From Rossellomorea marisflavi (GTDB taxonomy: Bacteria > Bacillota > Bacilli > Bacillales > Bacillaceae_B), in the NCBI RefSeq assembly GCF_009806575.1, contig NZ_CP047095.1, forward strand, positions 2,422,001-2,486,000: DNA of 64,000 nt. The letters are read 5' to 3'. The notes below the pieces were generated by a model, which was given only the letters and a program-made list of their open reading frames with translations, was not told where the DNA came from and searched no databases. The position numbers were made by a program, and so were the translations under genes. Positions 26,182 to 35,900 of this stretch are shown here, in pieces (positions within the stretch are counted from its first letter, which is position 1; each line of letters opens with the position of its first letter).

Positions 26182-27373
26182 GTTGACTACCTCCCAGCAT
26201 CTCTTGAATTTGATTCACATCTTTATCTCCACGGCCCGATAAGCAGATGACGACGGATTCTTCCGGTTTCATCCCCTTCGCTAGCTCTACAGCATAGGCA
26301 ACGGCATGGGAGCTTTCCAGTGCCGGAATGATGCCTTCGGTCCTGCACAGAAGCTGGAAGGCATCCAGTGCCTCACCATCGGTCACCGCCGCATAGGTCA
26401 CCCGTCCCTCATCTTTTAAAAAGCTGTGTTCAGGACCGACACCTGGGTAATCAAGTCCCGCTGAAACCGAATAGGCTTCCTGGATCTGACCGCTATCATC
26501 CTGCAGCAGATACATCATGCTGCCGTGCAGGATCCCCACTGACCCCTTCGTCAAAGTTGCTGCATGTTTATCCGTTTTGACACCTGCACCGGCGGCTTCC
26601 ACACCGTATAATGCCACGTCGTCTTCCACAAACGAGTGGAACATGCCCATGGCATTGCTACCTCCGCCCACGCATGCGACGATTGCATCGGGCAGCCTGT
26701 TTTCCTTTAAGAAAAACTGTTTCTTCGTTTCATTTCCGATGACGCTCTGGAAGTCCCTGACCATCTTAGGAAACGGGTGCGGGCCGAGGACGGACCCCAT
26801 GATGTAATGGGTGTCATCGACATGCGATACCCAGTAGCGAAGGGCTTCATTTACGGCATCCTTCAGGGTCGCGCTCCCCTGTTTGACCCCGACCACTTCT
26901 GCTCCGAGTAGTTCCATCCGGAATACATTGAGCTTCTGCCTTCTGATATCCTCTTCCCCCATGAAGATGACGCACTCCAGATTCAGTAGGGCACATACGG
27001 TTGCCGTAGCCACACCATGTTGCCCCGCCCCTGTTTCTGCGACGACTTTCTTCTTACCCATCCTGACGGCAAGCAGGGCCTGACCGATTGTATTGTTGAT
27101 TTTATGTGCACCTGTATGATTCAGATCTTCGCGTTTCAGATAGATCTTCGCACCACCGACTTTGTCTGATAGATTCCTAGCATGATAGAGGGGATTCTCC
27201 CGACCCACATAGTCTTTCAGGTAGAGCTGCAGTTCTTCATGGAAGGATGGGTCCTCCATCGCTTCTTCATAAGCGGATTCAAGTTCATTCACCGCCTTCA
27301 TGAGCGTTTCAGGGACGAATTTACCCCCGTATGGTCCAAATAATCCTCGTTGATCCGGCTGTGCATACATCAT
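26174..27373 (-). CDS. trpB: Tryptophan synthase beta subunit
   Basis: A 399-residue PLP enzyme condensing indole with serine. The PLP lysine is in HTGAHKINN, the phosphate loop in [10 protein letters not shown], and the N-terminal [14 protein letters not shown] is typical of TrpB1 proteins that pair with TrpA. It overlaps trpF by 4 nt and trpA by 8 nt. Confidence 0.98.
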   Translation of the reverse strand: MMYAQPDQRGLFGPYGGKFVPETLMKAVNELESAYEEAMEDPSFHEELQLYLKDYVGRENPLYHARNLSDKVGGAKIYLKREDLNHTGAHKINNTIGQALLAVRMGKKKVVAETGAGQHGVATATVCALLNLECVIFMGEEDIRRQKLNVFRMELLGAEVVGVKQGSATLKDAVNEALRYWVSHVDDTHYIMGSVLGPHPFPKMVRDFQSVIGNETKKQFFLKENRLPDAIVACVGGGSNAMGMFHSFVEDDVALYGVEAAGAGVKTDKHAATLTKGSVGILHGSMMYLLQDDSGQIQEAYSVSAGLDYPGVGPEHSFLKDEGRVTYAAVTDGEALDAFQLLCRTEGIIPALESSHAVAYAVELAKGMKPEESVVICLSGRGDKDVNQIQEMLGGSQHG

Positions 27374-27990
27374 TGTATTCCCTCCAATTGTTTGACTGTC
27401 TTCATCAGTTCGAAGATTTTTTCCCGGTCTTTTCTTCCGTCCGTTTCTACCCCGCTCGATAAATCTACCATTTCCGGACGGACTTCCCGGATGGCTTCAC
27501 CTATATTGGATACATTCAATCCTCCAGCAAGGATGATCCGATGCCCTGACCTCTCGATCCCCTTCAGGTAATCCCACTGGAATGTGGTCCCGTTACCACC
27601 GCGATGAGGTCCCTTTCCACTGTCTACAAGAACTGGGCATTCGGGATAAAGCCCCACCCGTTTTACATCTGCTTCCTCTTTGATTGATATAGCTTTGATG
27701 AACGGAACGGAAAGTGTGCGGCAGAATTCAGGTGTTTCATCTCCATGGAGTTGCACATAGTCAAGGCCAGCCTGTTCAAAGGTGGATTCAAGGTTTTGCT
27801 TGGATTCATTGACGAAAACACCGATTTTCATTACACGGTCCGGCAGTGCAGAGCTGATGTCCGCTGCTTCCCGTACCGAAATCCTCCTTTTGCTTTCTGC
27901 AAACACGAATCCGATGGCATCGGCTCCGGCTTCCACCGCCCATTGTGCTTCCTCAAGGGTTCTTACTCCGCATATCTTGACCTTCGTCAT
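27370..27990 (-). CDS. trpF: Phosphoribosylanthranilate isomerase
   Basis: A 206-residue TIM barrel catalysing the Amadori rearrangement of PRA to CdRP. The N-terminal [12 protein letters not shown] carries the catalytic cysteine and the C-terminal [14 protein letters not shown] the phosphate-binding region and catalytic aspartate. It overlaps trpC and trpB by 4 nt each. Confidence 0.97.
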   Translation of the reverse strand: MTKVKICGVRTLEEAQWAVEAGADAIGFVFAESKRRISVREAADISSALPDRVMKIGVFVNESKQNLESTFEQAGLDYVQLHGDETPEFCRTLSVPFIKAISIKEEADVKRVGLYPECPVLVDSGKGPHRGGNGTTFQWDYLKGIERSGHRIILAGGLNVSNIGEAIREVRPEMVDLSSGVETDGRKDREKIFELMKTVKQLEGIQ

Positions 27991-28766
27991 CCCGACACCT
28001 TCTTTACTTGAAAGGAAGCAACAAGTCCGGCAGGGTCCTTACTGCGCATTAAGGTTTCTCCGATGAGGACGGCATCGGCTCCGGCTTCTGCCACTGTCTT
28101 ACAGTCCTCGATGGCCTTGATTCCACTCTCACTGATCAGTTTCACATCCCGCCCATCCACAAGGGCACTCAATGTTCCCGTCTTATGGATATCCACTTCG
28201 AATGTCTTAAGGTTTCGGTTGTTGATCCCGATCACGCTTGCCCCGAGAGCCAGGGCCCTCTGCATTTCGACTTCATCGTGGACTTCCACCAGTACTTCAA
28301 GATCTTTTCCCCGGGCATAATCATATAAGTCTTTCATCCGTCGATCATCCAGGGCGGCAGCGATCAGGAGGATGATGGAGGCACCTGCATCTTCCGCTTG
28401 ATCGATTTGACATTCATCGATCATGAAATCCTTGCACAGGACGGGGATCGAGACTTCCCTGCTCACCGCAGCAAGGTCATCAAAGGTTCCTTTGAAGAAT
28501 GATTGGTCGGTCAAGACCGAAATGGCCGCAGCCCCTGCACGTTCATAGCTCTTAGCTTGCTCCAAGGGGTCGACATCGGTCCGGATGTCCCCCTTCGACG
28601 GGGATGCCCGTTTGATTTCAGCGATGATGTGGAGATGCGCCTCCTGGAGGGAAGAATGGAATGGCTTTTTATTGGCACCAAGATGGTACCTCCTGAATCC
28701 TTCCGTCTTCAGCTTTGCGACTTCTTCTTTTTTCTTCTCGATGATTGTTTCCAATATGGTTGTCAT
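27987..28766 (-). CDS. trpC: Indole-3-glycerol phosphate synthase
   Basis: A 259-residue IGPS, here separate from trpF as in Bacillus. Signatures are AEIKRASPSKGDIR, LCKDFMID with the catalytic lysine, and GINNRNLKTFEVD. Start ATG at 28766 overlaps the trpD stop (ATGA). Confidence 0.97.
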   Translation of the reverse strand: MTTILETIIEKKKEEVAKLKTEGFRRYHLGANKKPFHSSLQEAHLHIIAEIKRASPSKGDIRTDVDPLEQAKSYERAGAAAISVLTDQSFFKGTFDDLAAVSREVSIPVLCKDFMIDECQIDQAEDAGASIILLIAAALDDRRMKDLYDYARGKDLEVLVEVHDEVEMQRALALGASVIGINNRNLKTFEVDIHKTGTLSALVDGRDVKLISESGIKAIEDCKTVAEAGADAVLIGETLMRSKDPAGLVASFQVKKVSG

Positions 28767-29794
28767 GATGGGATGACCTTCTTTCTGCGATTTGCGCTAT
28801 AGTGGATCATGGATTGGAGAGCGTTCAAGGCGTTTCCGCTCCGGATGCTTTCCCTGGCAAGGTTCACTCCCTCAGAGATGGTCCCTGCCTTGCCGCTTGC
28901 AAAAAGCCCGATGCCGGCATTGAAGAGCACGGTGTCAAGATGTGCTCCTTCACGCCCTTCAAGCACGTTCATGAGAATGGCGGCATTTTCAACCGCACTT
29001 CCTCCGGTGATTTCCTCATTTCCGTATGAGTTCAGACCCACATCCTCCGCTTTCAGGATCGTGGAAGAAATGCGACCATCTTCAAGGATGGTCAAGTGAT
29101 TCTCTCCTGCCAACGATGCTTCATCCATATGGCCTGCGCCGTTCAGGACAACGGCTCTTTTCCGCCCGAGCTCCCTCAGCACTTCCGCCATCGTCTCAAG
29201 TTTATCTCTCCGGTACACCCCGACCAGCTGCGTATCCAGTTGAACCGGGTTTGTGAGGGGACCGATGAGATTGAAGATGGTCGGAATCTTTATCTCCCGC
29301 CTCACCTTCATGACCTTCTTCAGGCTCTTATGGACAAACGGTGCATATAAAAACGCGATATGGTTCCGGTTCAGAAGATCTTCCACCTCTTCCCCGTCAA
29401 AATCCAGGGCCACACCCAGACTCTCCAGTACATCTGCACTTCCTGTACGGCTCGTGATGCTTCGATTGCCGTGCTTTGCGATCTTGACACCTGCTCCTGC
29501 CAGGACGAACGCGCTGGTGGTGCTGATATTGAAACTCTGTGATTGGTCTCCTCCCGTTCCGCAGTTATCCATGACTCCCTGCTCACGCTTATGGACAGGC
29601 ATTGCCTGTTCCCTCAGGACTTCCACAAGTGCCGTGATCTCATCTACGGTTTCCCCTTTTATTCTCAACAGGGTCAAAAAGCAGGAGATCTCACTTTCCG
29701 TTGTACCTTCCTGAAGCATTTCCCTTACTGCTTCCTTCATCTCTTCTCTCCCCAGTGAATGACCGTCAGATAATTTGTTCAGTACGTGTTTCAC
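28763..29794 (-). CDS. trpD: Anthranilate phosphoribosyltransferase
   Basis: A 343-residue enzyme transferring phosphoribose from PRPP to anthranilate. The PRPP/glycine loop is DNCGTGGDQSQSFNIST, followed by KHGNRSITSRTGSADVLE. A GTG start at 29794 lies 29 nt inside trpG, behind AAGGGG. The 4-nt overlap with trpC couples translation. Confidence 0.97.
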   Translation of the reverse strand: MKHVLNKLSDGHSLGREEMKEAVREMLQEGTTESEISCFLTLLRIKGETVDEITALVEVLREQAMPVHKREQGVMDNCGTGGDQSQSFNISTTSAFVLAGAGVKIAKHGNRSITSRTGSADVLESLGVALDFDGEEVEDLLNRNHIAFLYAPFVHKSLKKVMKVRREIKIPTIFNLIGPLTNPVQLDTQLVGVYRRDKLETMAEVLRELGRKRAVVLNGAGHMDEASLAGENHLTILEDGRISSTILKAEDVGLNSYGNEEITGGSAVENAAILMNVLEGREGAHLDTVLFNAGIGLFASGKAGTISEGVNLARESIRSGNALNALQSMIHYSANRRKKVIPS

Positions 29795-30377
29795 GGTGAT
29801 TCCCCTTTCTCATCTCGTCTATGAAGTGCTTCAATATGTCTTTCCCTGCCAGGGTCCCGATCGATTCGGGATGGAACTGCAGGCCGTAAAGCGGATACCG
29901 ACTATGCTTGATTGCCATGATTTCCTGATCATCCATGGCTACGGCCAGCGTTTCGAACTGAGGTGGGAGGGTCCCTCTTTTCACCACGAGTGAGTGGTAC
30001 CTCATCACCTCGAGGGGTTGAGGAAGATAGTGGAACAGGCCTCCCCCCGTATGGCGGATCATCGACGTCTTTCCGTGCTTGATGACTCCTGCCCTCTCTA
30101 TCTCTGCACCAAAGGCAGCCGCGATGGCCTGATGCCCGAGGCATACACCCAATATCGGCAGACTAGCGTGAAGATTCTGGATAATGTCGATGCACAAACC
30201 CGCATCTTCCGGCCTTCCTGGGCCAGGTGAAAGAATGATGGCTTCCGGATCGAGCTCCTGGATTTCATCCAAGCTTGTGTGGTCATTCCGTTTTACCAAT
30301 ACCTCTTCCCCAAGCTCGGTCAAGTATTGATACAGATTATAGGTAAACGAGTCGTAATTATCGATCAATAGGATCAT
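29766..30377 (-). CDS. trpG: Anthranilate synthase glutaminase subunit
   Basis: A 203-residue class I glutamine amidotransferase. The nucleophile cysteine is in GVCLGHQAIA and the His-Glu dyad in QFHPESI; the oxyanion loop is SPGPGRPEDAG. In B. subtilis this subunit (PabA/TrpG) is encoded in the folate operon; here it sits inside the trp operon, so it may serve anthranilate synthase only, unless it doubles for folate. Overlaps trpE by 4 nt. Confidence 0.96.
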   Translation of the reverse strand: MILLIDNYDSFTYNLYQYLTELGEEVLVKRNDHTSLDEIQELDPEAIILSPGPGRPEDAGLCIDIIQNLHASLPILGVCLGHQAIAAAFGAEIERAGVIKHGKTSMIRHTGGGLFHYLPQPLEVMRYHSLVVKRGTLPPQFETLAVAMDDQEIMAIKHSRYPLYGLQFHPESIGTLAGKDILKHFIDEMRKGNHRETRTEQII

Positions 30378-31738
30378 TCCGATACCTCCAACAGGGATTT
30401 GGCTTTATTCATCGTTTCCTCGAATTCACTTGCGGGATCTGAATCGTATACAATCCCCGCCCCTGCCTGAACGAAAGCCAATTGGTCCTTCACGACCATC
30501 GTCCGGATCGCCAAGGCGAAATCGAGATCACCAGTGAAGCTCATGTACCCGACCGCTCCGGAATAAACGCCCCGTTTCACCGGTTCCAATTCGTTGATGA
30601 TCTGCATGGCCCGGATCTTCGGGGCACCGCTCACCGTCCCCGCCGGCAAGCAGGCAGCCAGTGCCTGGAGGGGAGAGATCCCTTCCTTCAACCTACCTTT
30701 CACTTCTGAAACGATGTGCATCACATATTTGTATCGTTCGACCAACATGTATTTACTCAATCTGATCGATCCAGGATCACAGATCCTCCCAAGATCGTTC
30801 CGCCCAAGGTCGACGAGCATGCGATGCTCTGCAATCTCTTTCTCATCACCGAGAAGCTCGGTTTCGAGCCTGCGGTCTTCTTCCACTGTCTCACCGCGCT
30901 TTCTCGTCCCCGCGATGGGATTGGTGGTCACCTCAGTACCCTTAACCCTGATCAGACTCTCGGGTGAAGCGCCCAACACCACATATTCCTCAAAGTCTAT
31001 GAAGAACATATAAGGTGAAGGATTGGATTTCCGGAGGCTCCTGTAAAAGGAAAAGGCATCACCATCGAACCGTGCCTGGAGTCGCTGTGAAAGCACGACC
31101 TGGAATACATCTCCCTTCAGGATGGATTCCTTTGCCCTTTCCACCTTCACCATGAACTCCTCTTTGCTCAGCTGGGCCTGAAAGGAAAGCTTCTCGATCT
31201 TTTCCTTGCGGGGATCAAGATGAATCATCCTCATCTCGGATTCTACATCCCTTATCCGATTGTCAAGATCTTCTGCATCTTCTGATGTGACGACGATAAA
31301 TACCTTCTGCTCGACATGATCGAAGACGATGACCTTTTCATAAAACATCAGGTGGATATCCGGCATCTGCAATTGATCATGCGGTATGATCCCGATCTGC
31401 TCCATCTGTCTGATCACGTCGTAACCAAGGTAACCGATCCCTCCACCCATGAATGGGAAGCGACTTTTCACTGATTCAACCCGCGGCATCAGTCCGTCAA
31501 TGATGGAGATCGGATCACCGCTAACATATCTCTTGCCTTGACCGTCTTCCACGATCACATCTGTACCATTCGCCCTGCATTCCATGAAGGGATCGCTGCC
31601 GACGAATGAATAGCGCCCTGTTTCTTCGTTTTTGAGTGAGCTTTCAAGCAGGAATTTCTTCTTCCCGCTGATCGTTTGGAATAAGGAGATCGGGGTGAAC
31701 ATATCCCCGTTCAGTTCCTTCACTTTCATCGTTCTCAT
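30374..31738 (-). CDS. trpE: Anthranilate synthase component I
   Basis: A 454-residue chorismate-utilising enzyme. The tryptophan feedback-binding element LLESS is at about residue 30, and the chorismate-binding C-terminal half has TVSGAPKIRAM and GAVGYMSFTGDLDFALAIRT. The ATG at 31738 has GGAGGA 6 nt upstream; the longer frame runs into the leader. First gene of trpEGDCFBA. Confidence 0.97.
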   Translation of the reverse strand: MRTMKVKELNGDMFTPISLFQTISGKKKFLLESSLKNEETGRYSFVGSDPFMECRANGTDVIVEDGQGKRYVSGDPISIIDGLMPRVESVKSRFPFMGGGIGYLGYDVIRQMEQIGIIPHDQLQMPDIHLMFYEKVIVFDHVEQKVFIVVTSEDAEDLDNRIRDVESEMRMIHLDPRKEKIEKLSFQAQLSKEEFMVKVERAKESILKGDVFQVVLSQRLQARFDGDAFSFYRSLRKSNPSPYMFFIDFEEYVVLGASPESLIRVKGTEVTTNPIAGTRKRGETVEEDRRLETELLGDEKEIAEHRMLVDLGRNDLGRICDPGSIRLSKYMLVERYKYVMHIVSEVKGRLKEGISPLQALAACLPAGTVSGAPKIRAMQIINELEPVKRGVYSGAVGYMSFTGDLDFALAIRTMVVKDQLAFVQAGAGIVYDSDPASEFEETMNKAKSLLEVSE

Positions 31739-31762
31739 TCTGCTTCCTCCATTCTTTTCCAC

Positions 31763-32032
31763 AAAAAAAGCCCTCCATGAACAGTTGTTCATAGAGGACG
31801 ATGCTGACCGCGTTGCCACCTCTGGTTGGGGACAGGTGTCCCCCTCTTATTCGGGTACCGGCTTTACCTGCCTATACCCTATCCCTGTAACGTGGGAAAT
31901 CCGTATGATCCTACTGCACTGTTCAGATCATCTCTCATAAGTCCATTCCAGACAAGCTGGCTTATCAGGGTCTCACCATCCCTGATTCTCTGTAAAGCAT
32001 CACTTGAATGTACTCCTCTTATTCAACGATGT
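31763..32032 (-). promoter_or_regulatory. Second (proximal) T-box of the trp operon
   Basis: Minus strand: stem I with AGTA (near 32011-32014), specifier TGG at 31945-31943 within GGAATGGACTTA, T-box core AGAGGTGGCAACGCGG (31823-31808), and a terminator CCTCTATGAAC / GTTCATGGAGG with T7 at 31769-31763. Uncharged tRNA-Trp would permit read-through into trpE. Confidence 0.93.
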
Positions 32033-32056
32033 AACGTTTTTCAATTTTTTAGAACG

Positions 32057-32346
32057 AAAAAAGGGCATCTCGCATTCCTCTTCATTAGAAAAGGACGAGA
32101 TACCCGTGGTGCCACCTTTGTTGACTGCAATTACAGCCCGCTTGACCGCATCGAAGCTCATGCTTGAATGCGTGTACCGGATAACGATCGGACATTCGCC
32201 AGAGCCTACCTCGGTCACCCGTTTCGGTCTGGGGGCTCGGAAGTCCATTCCCATCGTTCACCACGCCAGTTCACACCAACCACTAGCTCTCTTGAGTGGA
32301 TCATCGAAGGTACTCCTCTTCGTCATAGCCATTCGCTCATTTGATT
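32057..32346 (-). promoter_or_regulatory. First (distal) T-box of the trp operon
   Basis: Minus strand: AGTA in GAGGAGTACCTTCG, specifier TGG at 32247-32245 within GGAATGGACTTC, T-box core AAGGTGGCACCACGG (32118-32104), and a terminator pairing GGGTATCTCG with CGAGATGCCC, then T6 at 32062-32057. The specifier neighbourhood is the same as in the second unit. Together the two fill the 675-bp gap upstream of trpE. Confidence 0.93.
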
Positions 32347-32353
32347 GATTATT

Positions 32354-32382
32354 ATGTTATGCTCTTTAGTTTTAAAAGTCAA
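32354..32382 (-). promoter_or_regulatory. SigA promoter of the trp operon
   Basis: Minus strand TTGACT (32382-32377), 17-bp spacer, TAACAT (32359-32354). It sits just upstream of the first T-box, so one transcript crosses both switches. Confidence 0.65.
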
Positions 32383-32413
32383 CCATTTCTTTCAACTTTT
32401 CTGTTAAAGACCG

Positions 32414-33892
32414 TCACGGAAGCTTCAGACCTGTTATGGAACGGCATACATGATACGCACTCACAGACACACCGATTGTGCCCGCTCCAGGGAATACAGA
32501 ATCACCGCAGAGCCATAAGCCGTCTAGAGGGGTACGGTGTGACACGCTGTGGAAGAGGGCGTTTTCCGTCGTCTGCGGATATCCCCCGACCATGCCGTCG
32601 GGTCGTCCCGTGAATCGTTCCCACGCACGGGGGGCACCGGGGTATTGATCTACGATTGATTCACTGAAACCGGGATAAGTCCCTTCGATGACCGAAAGCA
32701 TCTTGTCATGCAGCTCCCGTTTATACGCATCATACGTTTCTTTCGTCTCCCATTTCGACAGATCTGTGTGGGTCGAGACCGTCATCGTCCTGAACCCGGA
32801 CGGGGAGCGGAGTCGATCTTTCCGACTCGAGAGGGATAAAAAGAGATGCTCACCTTCGCTCATGCCGCTTCCTGTACAAATTTGCTGAAACAGGGTCAAG
32901 CCGTCAGGGAGCTTCCCTTCATCCAGGACAAAATAGAGCGTCATCGTCCCCCAGGATCGATCACTCCGTTTACGTTCCACCACTCGCTGGATCACGTCCC
33001 TACTCTCTTCATGCATCAATGGGAGGAGTGCTTCGATTGGTGCTGAAAAGATAACATGACTACCCTCATACTGGTTTCCGCGATGGTCTTCTACCTGCCA
33101 GCGATCTTGCTTTTTGCAGATGTTCTCCACTCTTTTCCCGCGTTTCAGTAGAGCTCCCGACACTTCTGCCGAATTTGCGAGCTCTTCTGCCATCCGGTAT
33201 AAACCTCCATCGACGTAGAAAGCTCCCTGATGATACATGTCAAGGGCGAGGCAGCCAAGAAGGAATGAGCATTCATCAGAAGTTGTCTGCATGCTGTCAA
33301 TCAGCTGGCCATCAATGAATGTGTGAAAGTCCGGATGCCGGTGCAGACCGAATGATGCAAGGATCCCACCCATTGTCCGATTGATGTAGGGGACCAGCGT
33401 CAATGTACCGGGTTGAAGGCTCTTGATCAGGATCGCCCACTCCCCGGGTGTCTTTGGCGGAAGGGACGGTAGGGGGTCCATCAGCTGCCTGATCCTCGAT
33501 GCGATTTTATACACCAGGGCATAAAAGCGGGCCAAATCAGACGCACAATGGGGAAAGTGGCTTTGTAGATGGGCAACATGTTTATCCCGGTCCCGGTAGA
33601 AAACGAGCCTACGACCATGCAGATGCACATTCATCACCTCATCGAGGAGATGGGATTCCGGTGGATTCACCTGTAAATACTCGAAGATCCGCTGATGGAT
33701 CCCCCCCTCCTCTAAGCCCATGCCCAGTGTGGCACCGACCGGAAAGAGATGCTTGCCCCGCTGGAACTTCCCGGCGCATCCACCCCATTCCCTGGATCCT
33801 TCAAGCAGGGTGACCGCATGACCCTGCTTGCTCAGGAGGGCAGCAGCCGTAAGTCCGCTGATGCCTCCTCCGACAATGATGATTTCATTCAA
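32414..33892 (-). CDS. FAD-dependent carotenoid desaturase/isomerase-like oxidoreductase
   Basis: A 492-residue flavoprotein with an N-terminal dinucleotide fold (EIIIVGGGISGLTAAALLSK) and a C-terminal FAD contact in GLWLCGDSVFPGAGTIG. Overall it resembles the phytoene desaturase/CrtISO-type family rather than monoamine oxidases. I chose the TTG at 33892 with AAGGGG 8 nt upstream. It is monocistronic and 24 kb from the carotenoid cluster, to which it might contribute; the substrate is not assignable by eye. Confidence 0.75.
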   Translation of the reverse strand: MNEIIIVGGGISGLTAAALLSKQGHAVTLLEGSREWGGCAGKFQRGKHLFPVGATLGMGLEEGGIHQRIFEYLQVNPPESHLLDEVMNVHLHGRRLVFYRDRDKHVAHLQSHFPHCASDLARFYALVYKIASRIRQLMDPLPSLPPKTPGEWAILIKSLQPGTLTLVPYINRTMGGILASFGLHRHPDFHTFIDGQLIDSMQTTSDECSFLLGCLALDMYHQGAFYVDGGLYRMAEELANSAEVSGALLKRGKRVENICKKQDRWQVEDHRGNQYEGSHVIFSAPIEALLPLMHEESRDVIQRVVERKRSDRSWGTMTLYFVLDEGKLPDGLTLFQQICTGSGMSEGEHLFLSLSSRKDRLRSPSGFRTMTVSTHTDLSKWETKETYDAYKRELHDKMLSVIEGTYPGFSESIVDQYPGAPRAWERFTGRPDGMVGGYPQTTENALFHSVSHRTPLDGLWLCGDSVFPGAGTIGVSVSAYHVCRSITGLKLP

Positions 33893-33960
33893 TATTCTCA
33901 CCCCTTACCGCCTGATCGGCTTCATTATCTTCACTCTACCCCACTTTCCTTCACCTATAC

Positions 33961-33986
33961 AAAAAAGGATGGGCTAAGCCCATCCT
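33961..33986 (-). terminator. Intrinsic terminator of panF
   Basis: GGATGGGCT / AGCCCATCC palindrome followed on the minus strand by TTTTTT. It overlaps the panF stop codon. Confidence 0.85.
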
Positions 33987-35413
33987 CCTTCGTGTTGATC
34001 CTTCGTGACCAGGGATACGATGATGAATGCAACCAATGAAATCAAGATCGGAAATACCACGGTATTCACGTCCATGAAGTTCGGAAGGTAATGATAAAAG
34101 AGAATATACGAAACCAGTCCCGTAACCATGGACGCAAGGGCTCCCTTCCCATTTCCCTTTCTCCAGTAGAGTCCGAGGACGATCGGCCAGATGAAAACGG
34201 CTTCCAATCCACCGAACGAAAATAGATTCAACCAGATGATCAGGTCAGGTGGACTCAGTGAAAGGAAAAAGACAAGGACCCCCGTCAGGGCCGTCACCCA
34301 TAAACTGACTCTCCTGATCTGGGTTTCTTGTGCATCCTTGTTGATGAAATTCATGTACACATCCTTCACGAGGGCAGACGAAACCATCAACAACAGGGCA
34401 TCGACCGTCGACATGATGGCTGCCATCGGTGCCGCAAGGACAATTCCTGATACCCACGGCGGCAGGACTTCAAGTGTCAGGGTCGGCATCACCTTATCAG
34501 CATCTTCAATTCCCGGCAGGACAGATCTTCCCAGCACTCCGGAAAGATGCATCCCGAGCATGACGATTCCGACAACGATCGTCCCGATGATGAGGGCGCG
34601 ATGCATACTTCTGGAATCTTTGTATCCCATGGCCCTGACAGCCACTTGCGGTAGGCCCACGACCCCCACCCCGACGAGGATCCAGAAGGACGAAATGTAT
34701 GCAGAGCTGAACTGGCGATCGGGTCCGTTAGGCGTCACGAGACCGGGATCGATCCGTTTCAAATCGTTCATGATCGCTTCCATGCCTCCACCTGCATGAA
34801 CGATGGCAATCAGAAGGATCAATGTGCCGGCCATCATGACGATCCCCTGAATCGCATCTGTCACAGCAACGGCCCTGAAGCCCCCGACAATCACGTATAC
34901 GAGCACAGAAACAGCAAAGAAGACAAGAGCAGTACGGTAGGACAGTCCTGTCAGGGATTCAATCAGTCGGGCACCTCCCACCCATTGAGCAATCATCGCA
35001 GAAAAAAGGAAAACGATGATGCTGATGGAGGCAAAGATGGTGATCGACTTGCTTCCGTAGCGGCCCTGGAGATAATCGATAAGCGTGACGGCATTGTATT
35101 TTCTAGACATAATGGCAAACTTTTTACCTAATACCAGGAGGACAAAATAGCCTGTCACCACCTGGCTCATGGCAAGCAGAACCCACGAGAGTCCATATGT
35201 ATAGGCGGCGCCGGGTCCTCCGATGAATGTACTCGCACTACCGTACGTGGCCATCATGGACATGGCTAAAATGAAGCCACCCATCTGGCGGCTCCCGAGA
35301 AAGTATTCCTGAACAAACGATTCGGCCTTATTCACGCTTTTGGCCGTATACATCCCTACTACAAATATGATGATGAGGAATAGTATAAAGGGTATAAGAG
35401 CGATATTACTCAC
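33974..35413 (-). CDS. panF: Sodium/pantothenate symporter
   Basis: A 479-residue SSS-family sodium:solute symporter with about 13 TMs. The Na+-site/TM1-3 region includes AMSMMATYGSASTFIGGPGA, and TM5 has WVGGARLIESLTG. I assign PanF because the preceding gene is a YhdT (DUF997) protein, the yhdT-panF pair of E. coli and other bacteria. The GTG at 35413 has GAGGAGG 6 nt upstream and overlaps the yhdT stop by 8 nt. Substrate is inferred from synteny and family. Confidence 0.85.
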   Translation of the reverse strand: MSNIALIPFILFLIIIFVVGMYTAKSVNKAESFVQEYFLGSRQMGGFILAMSMMATYGSASTFIGGPGAAYTYGLSWVLLAMSQVVTGYFVLLVLGKKFAIMSRKYNAVTLIDYLQGRYGSKSITIFASISIIVFLFSAMIAQWVGGARLIESLTGLSYRTALVFFAVSVLVYVIVGGFRAVAVTDAIQGIVMMAGTLILLIAIVHAGGGMEAIMNDLKRIDPGLVTPNGPDRQFSSAYISSFWILVGVGVVGLPQVAVRAMGYKDSRSMHRALIIGTIVVGIVMLGMHLSGVLGRSVLPGIEDADKVMPTLTLEVLPPWVSGIVLAAPMAAIMSTVDALLLMVSSALVKDVYMNFINKDAQETQIRRVSLWVTALTGVLVFFLSLSPPDLIIWLNLFSFGGLEAVFIWPIVLGLYWRKGNGKGALASMVTGLVSYILFYHYLPNFMDVNTVVFPILISLVAFIIVSLVTKDQHEGGWA

Positions 35414-35678
35414 GATCTTCCTCCTCATCAAACGGTATATCCGTCAGCAGATATTTCACCACGAAGGCCACAAGCACTACCATCAGGATGAAACCGCCGA
35501 TACAGCTGTATACGAACCAGGCAGGCATCCCGAAGATCCACGTATAATCGGAGACGGGCTGACCGCCAAGTCCGTAAGCGAATCCGTACCACCATAGGAA
35601 ATTGATCAAAACAAGTGCGACCCCGATGAGGGCTTCCTGATTGGCGATGCGGAATCGTCTATCATCATGATGCTTCAT
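35406..35678 (-). CDS. yhdT: YhdT family (DUF997) small membrane protein
   Basis: A 90-residue protein with two TM helices (VALVLINFLWWYGFAYGLG and IGGFILMVVLVAFVVKYLL) joined by the DYTWIFGMPAWFVYSC loop typical of DUF997. It precedes and overlaps panF, and is thought to assist the symporter. ATG at 35678 behind AAGGAGG at 8 nt. Confidence 0.9.
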   Translation of the reverse strand: MKHHDDRRFRIANQEALIGVALVLINFLWWYGFAYGLGGQPVSDYTWIFGMPAWFVYSCIGGFILMVVLVAFVVKYLLTDIPFDEEEDRE

Positions 35679-35770
35679 GATCAATCCTCCTTAAACAACA
35701 TCCTTATACAATTTACGACAGCTACTGGATAAATGCAATCACATTGGCTTTGCTTCATGGAGAATCCACC

Positions 35771-35865
35771 AAAAAAAAGAAGAACAGGACTATGCGGGAC
35801 CTGTTCTTCCGGGGGTATTCTCGTTTATCAGAGGGGGAACTCTTCAAATGAGAATGATTTTCAAT
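35771..35865 (-). ncRNA. Fur-controlled sRNA candidate, FsrA-like
   Basis: Between PAP2 and yhdT, a complete SigA promoter drives a ~95-nt transcript with no ORF. It starts inside a Fur-box-like site, has two unpaired C-rich stretches (UUCCCCCUCUG, from 35840-35829, and AUACCCCC, from 35818-35811), and ends in a strong terminator (GAAGAACAGG / CCTGTTCTTC, then eight T, 35809-35771). B. subtilis FsrA is a Fur-repressed ~84-nt sRNA with C-rich seeds that pair with G-rich SD regions of iron-protein mRNAs. Primary-sequence identity to FsrA cannot be checked here. Confidence 0.7.
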
Positions 35866-35900
35866 ATCATCATTATAATTTACCTTCGCAGACGTTTCAA
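35850..35900 (-). promoter_or_regulatory. Promoter with Fur box for the sRNA candidate
   Basis: Minus strand TTGAAA (35900-35895), 17-bp spacer, TATAAT (35877-35872). The plus strand at 35850-35868 matches 15 of 19 positions of the Fur consensus GATAATGATAATCATTATC and covers the expected start site, so iron-loaded Fur would block initiation. The -35 overlaps the PAP2 stop codon. Confidence 0.75.
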
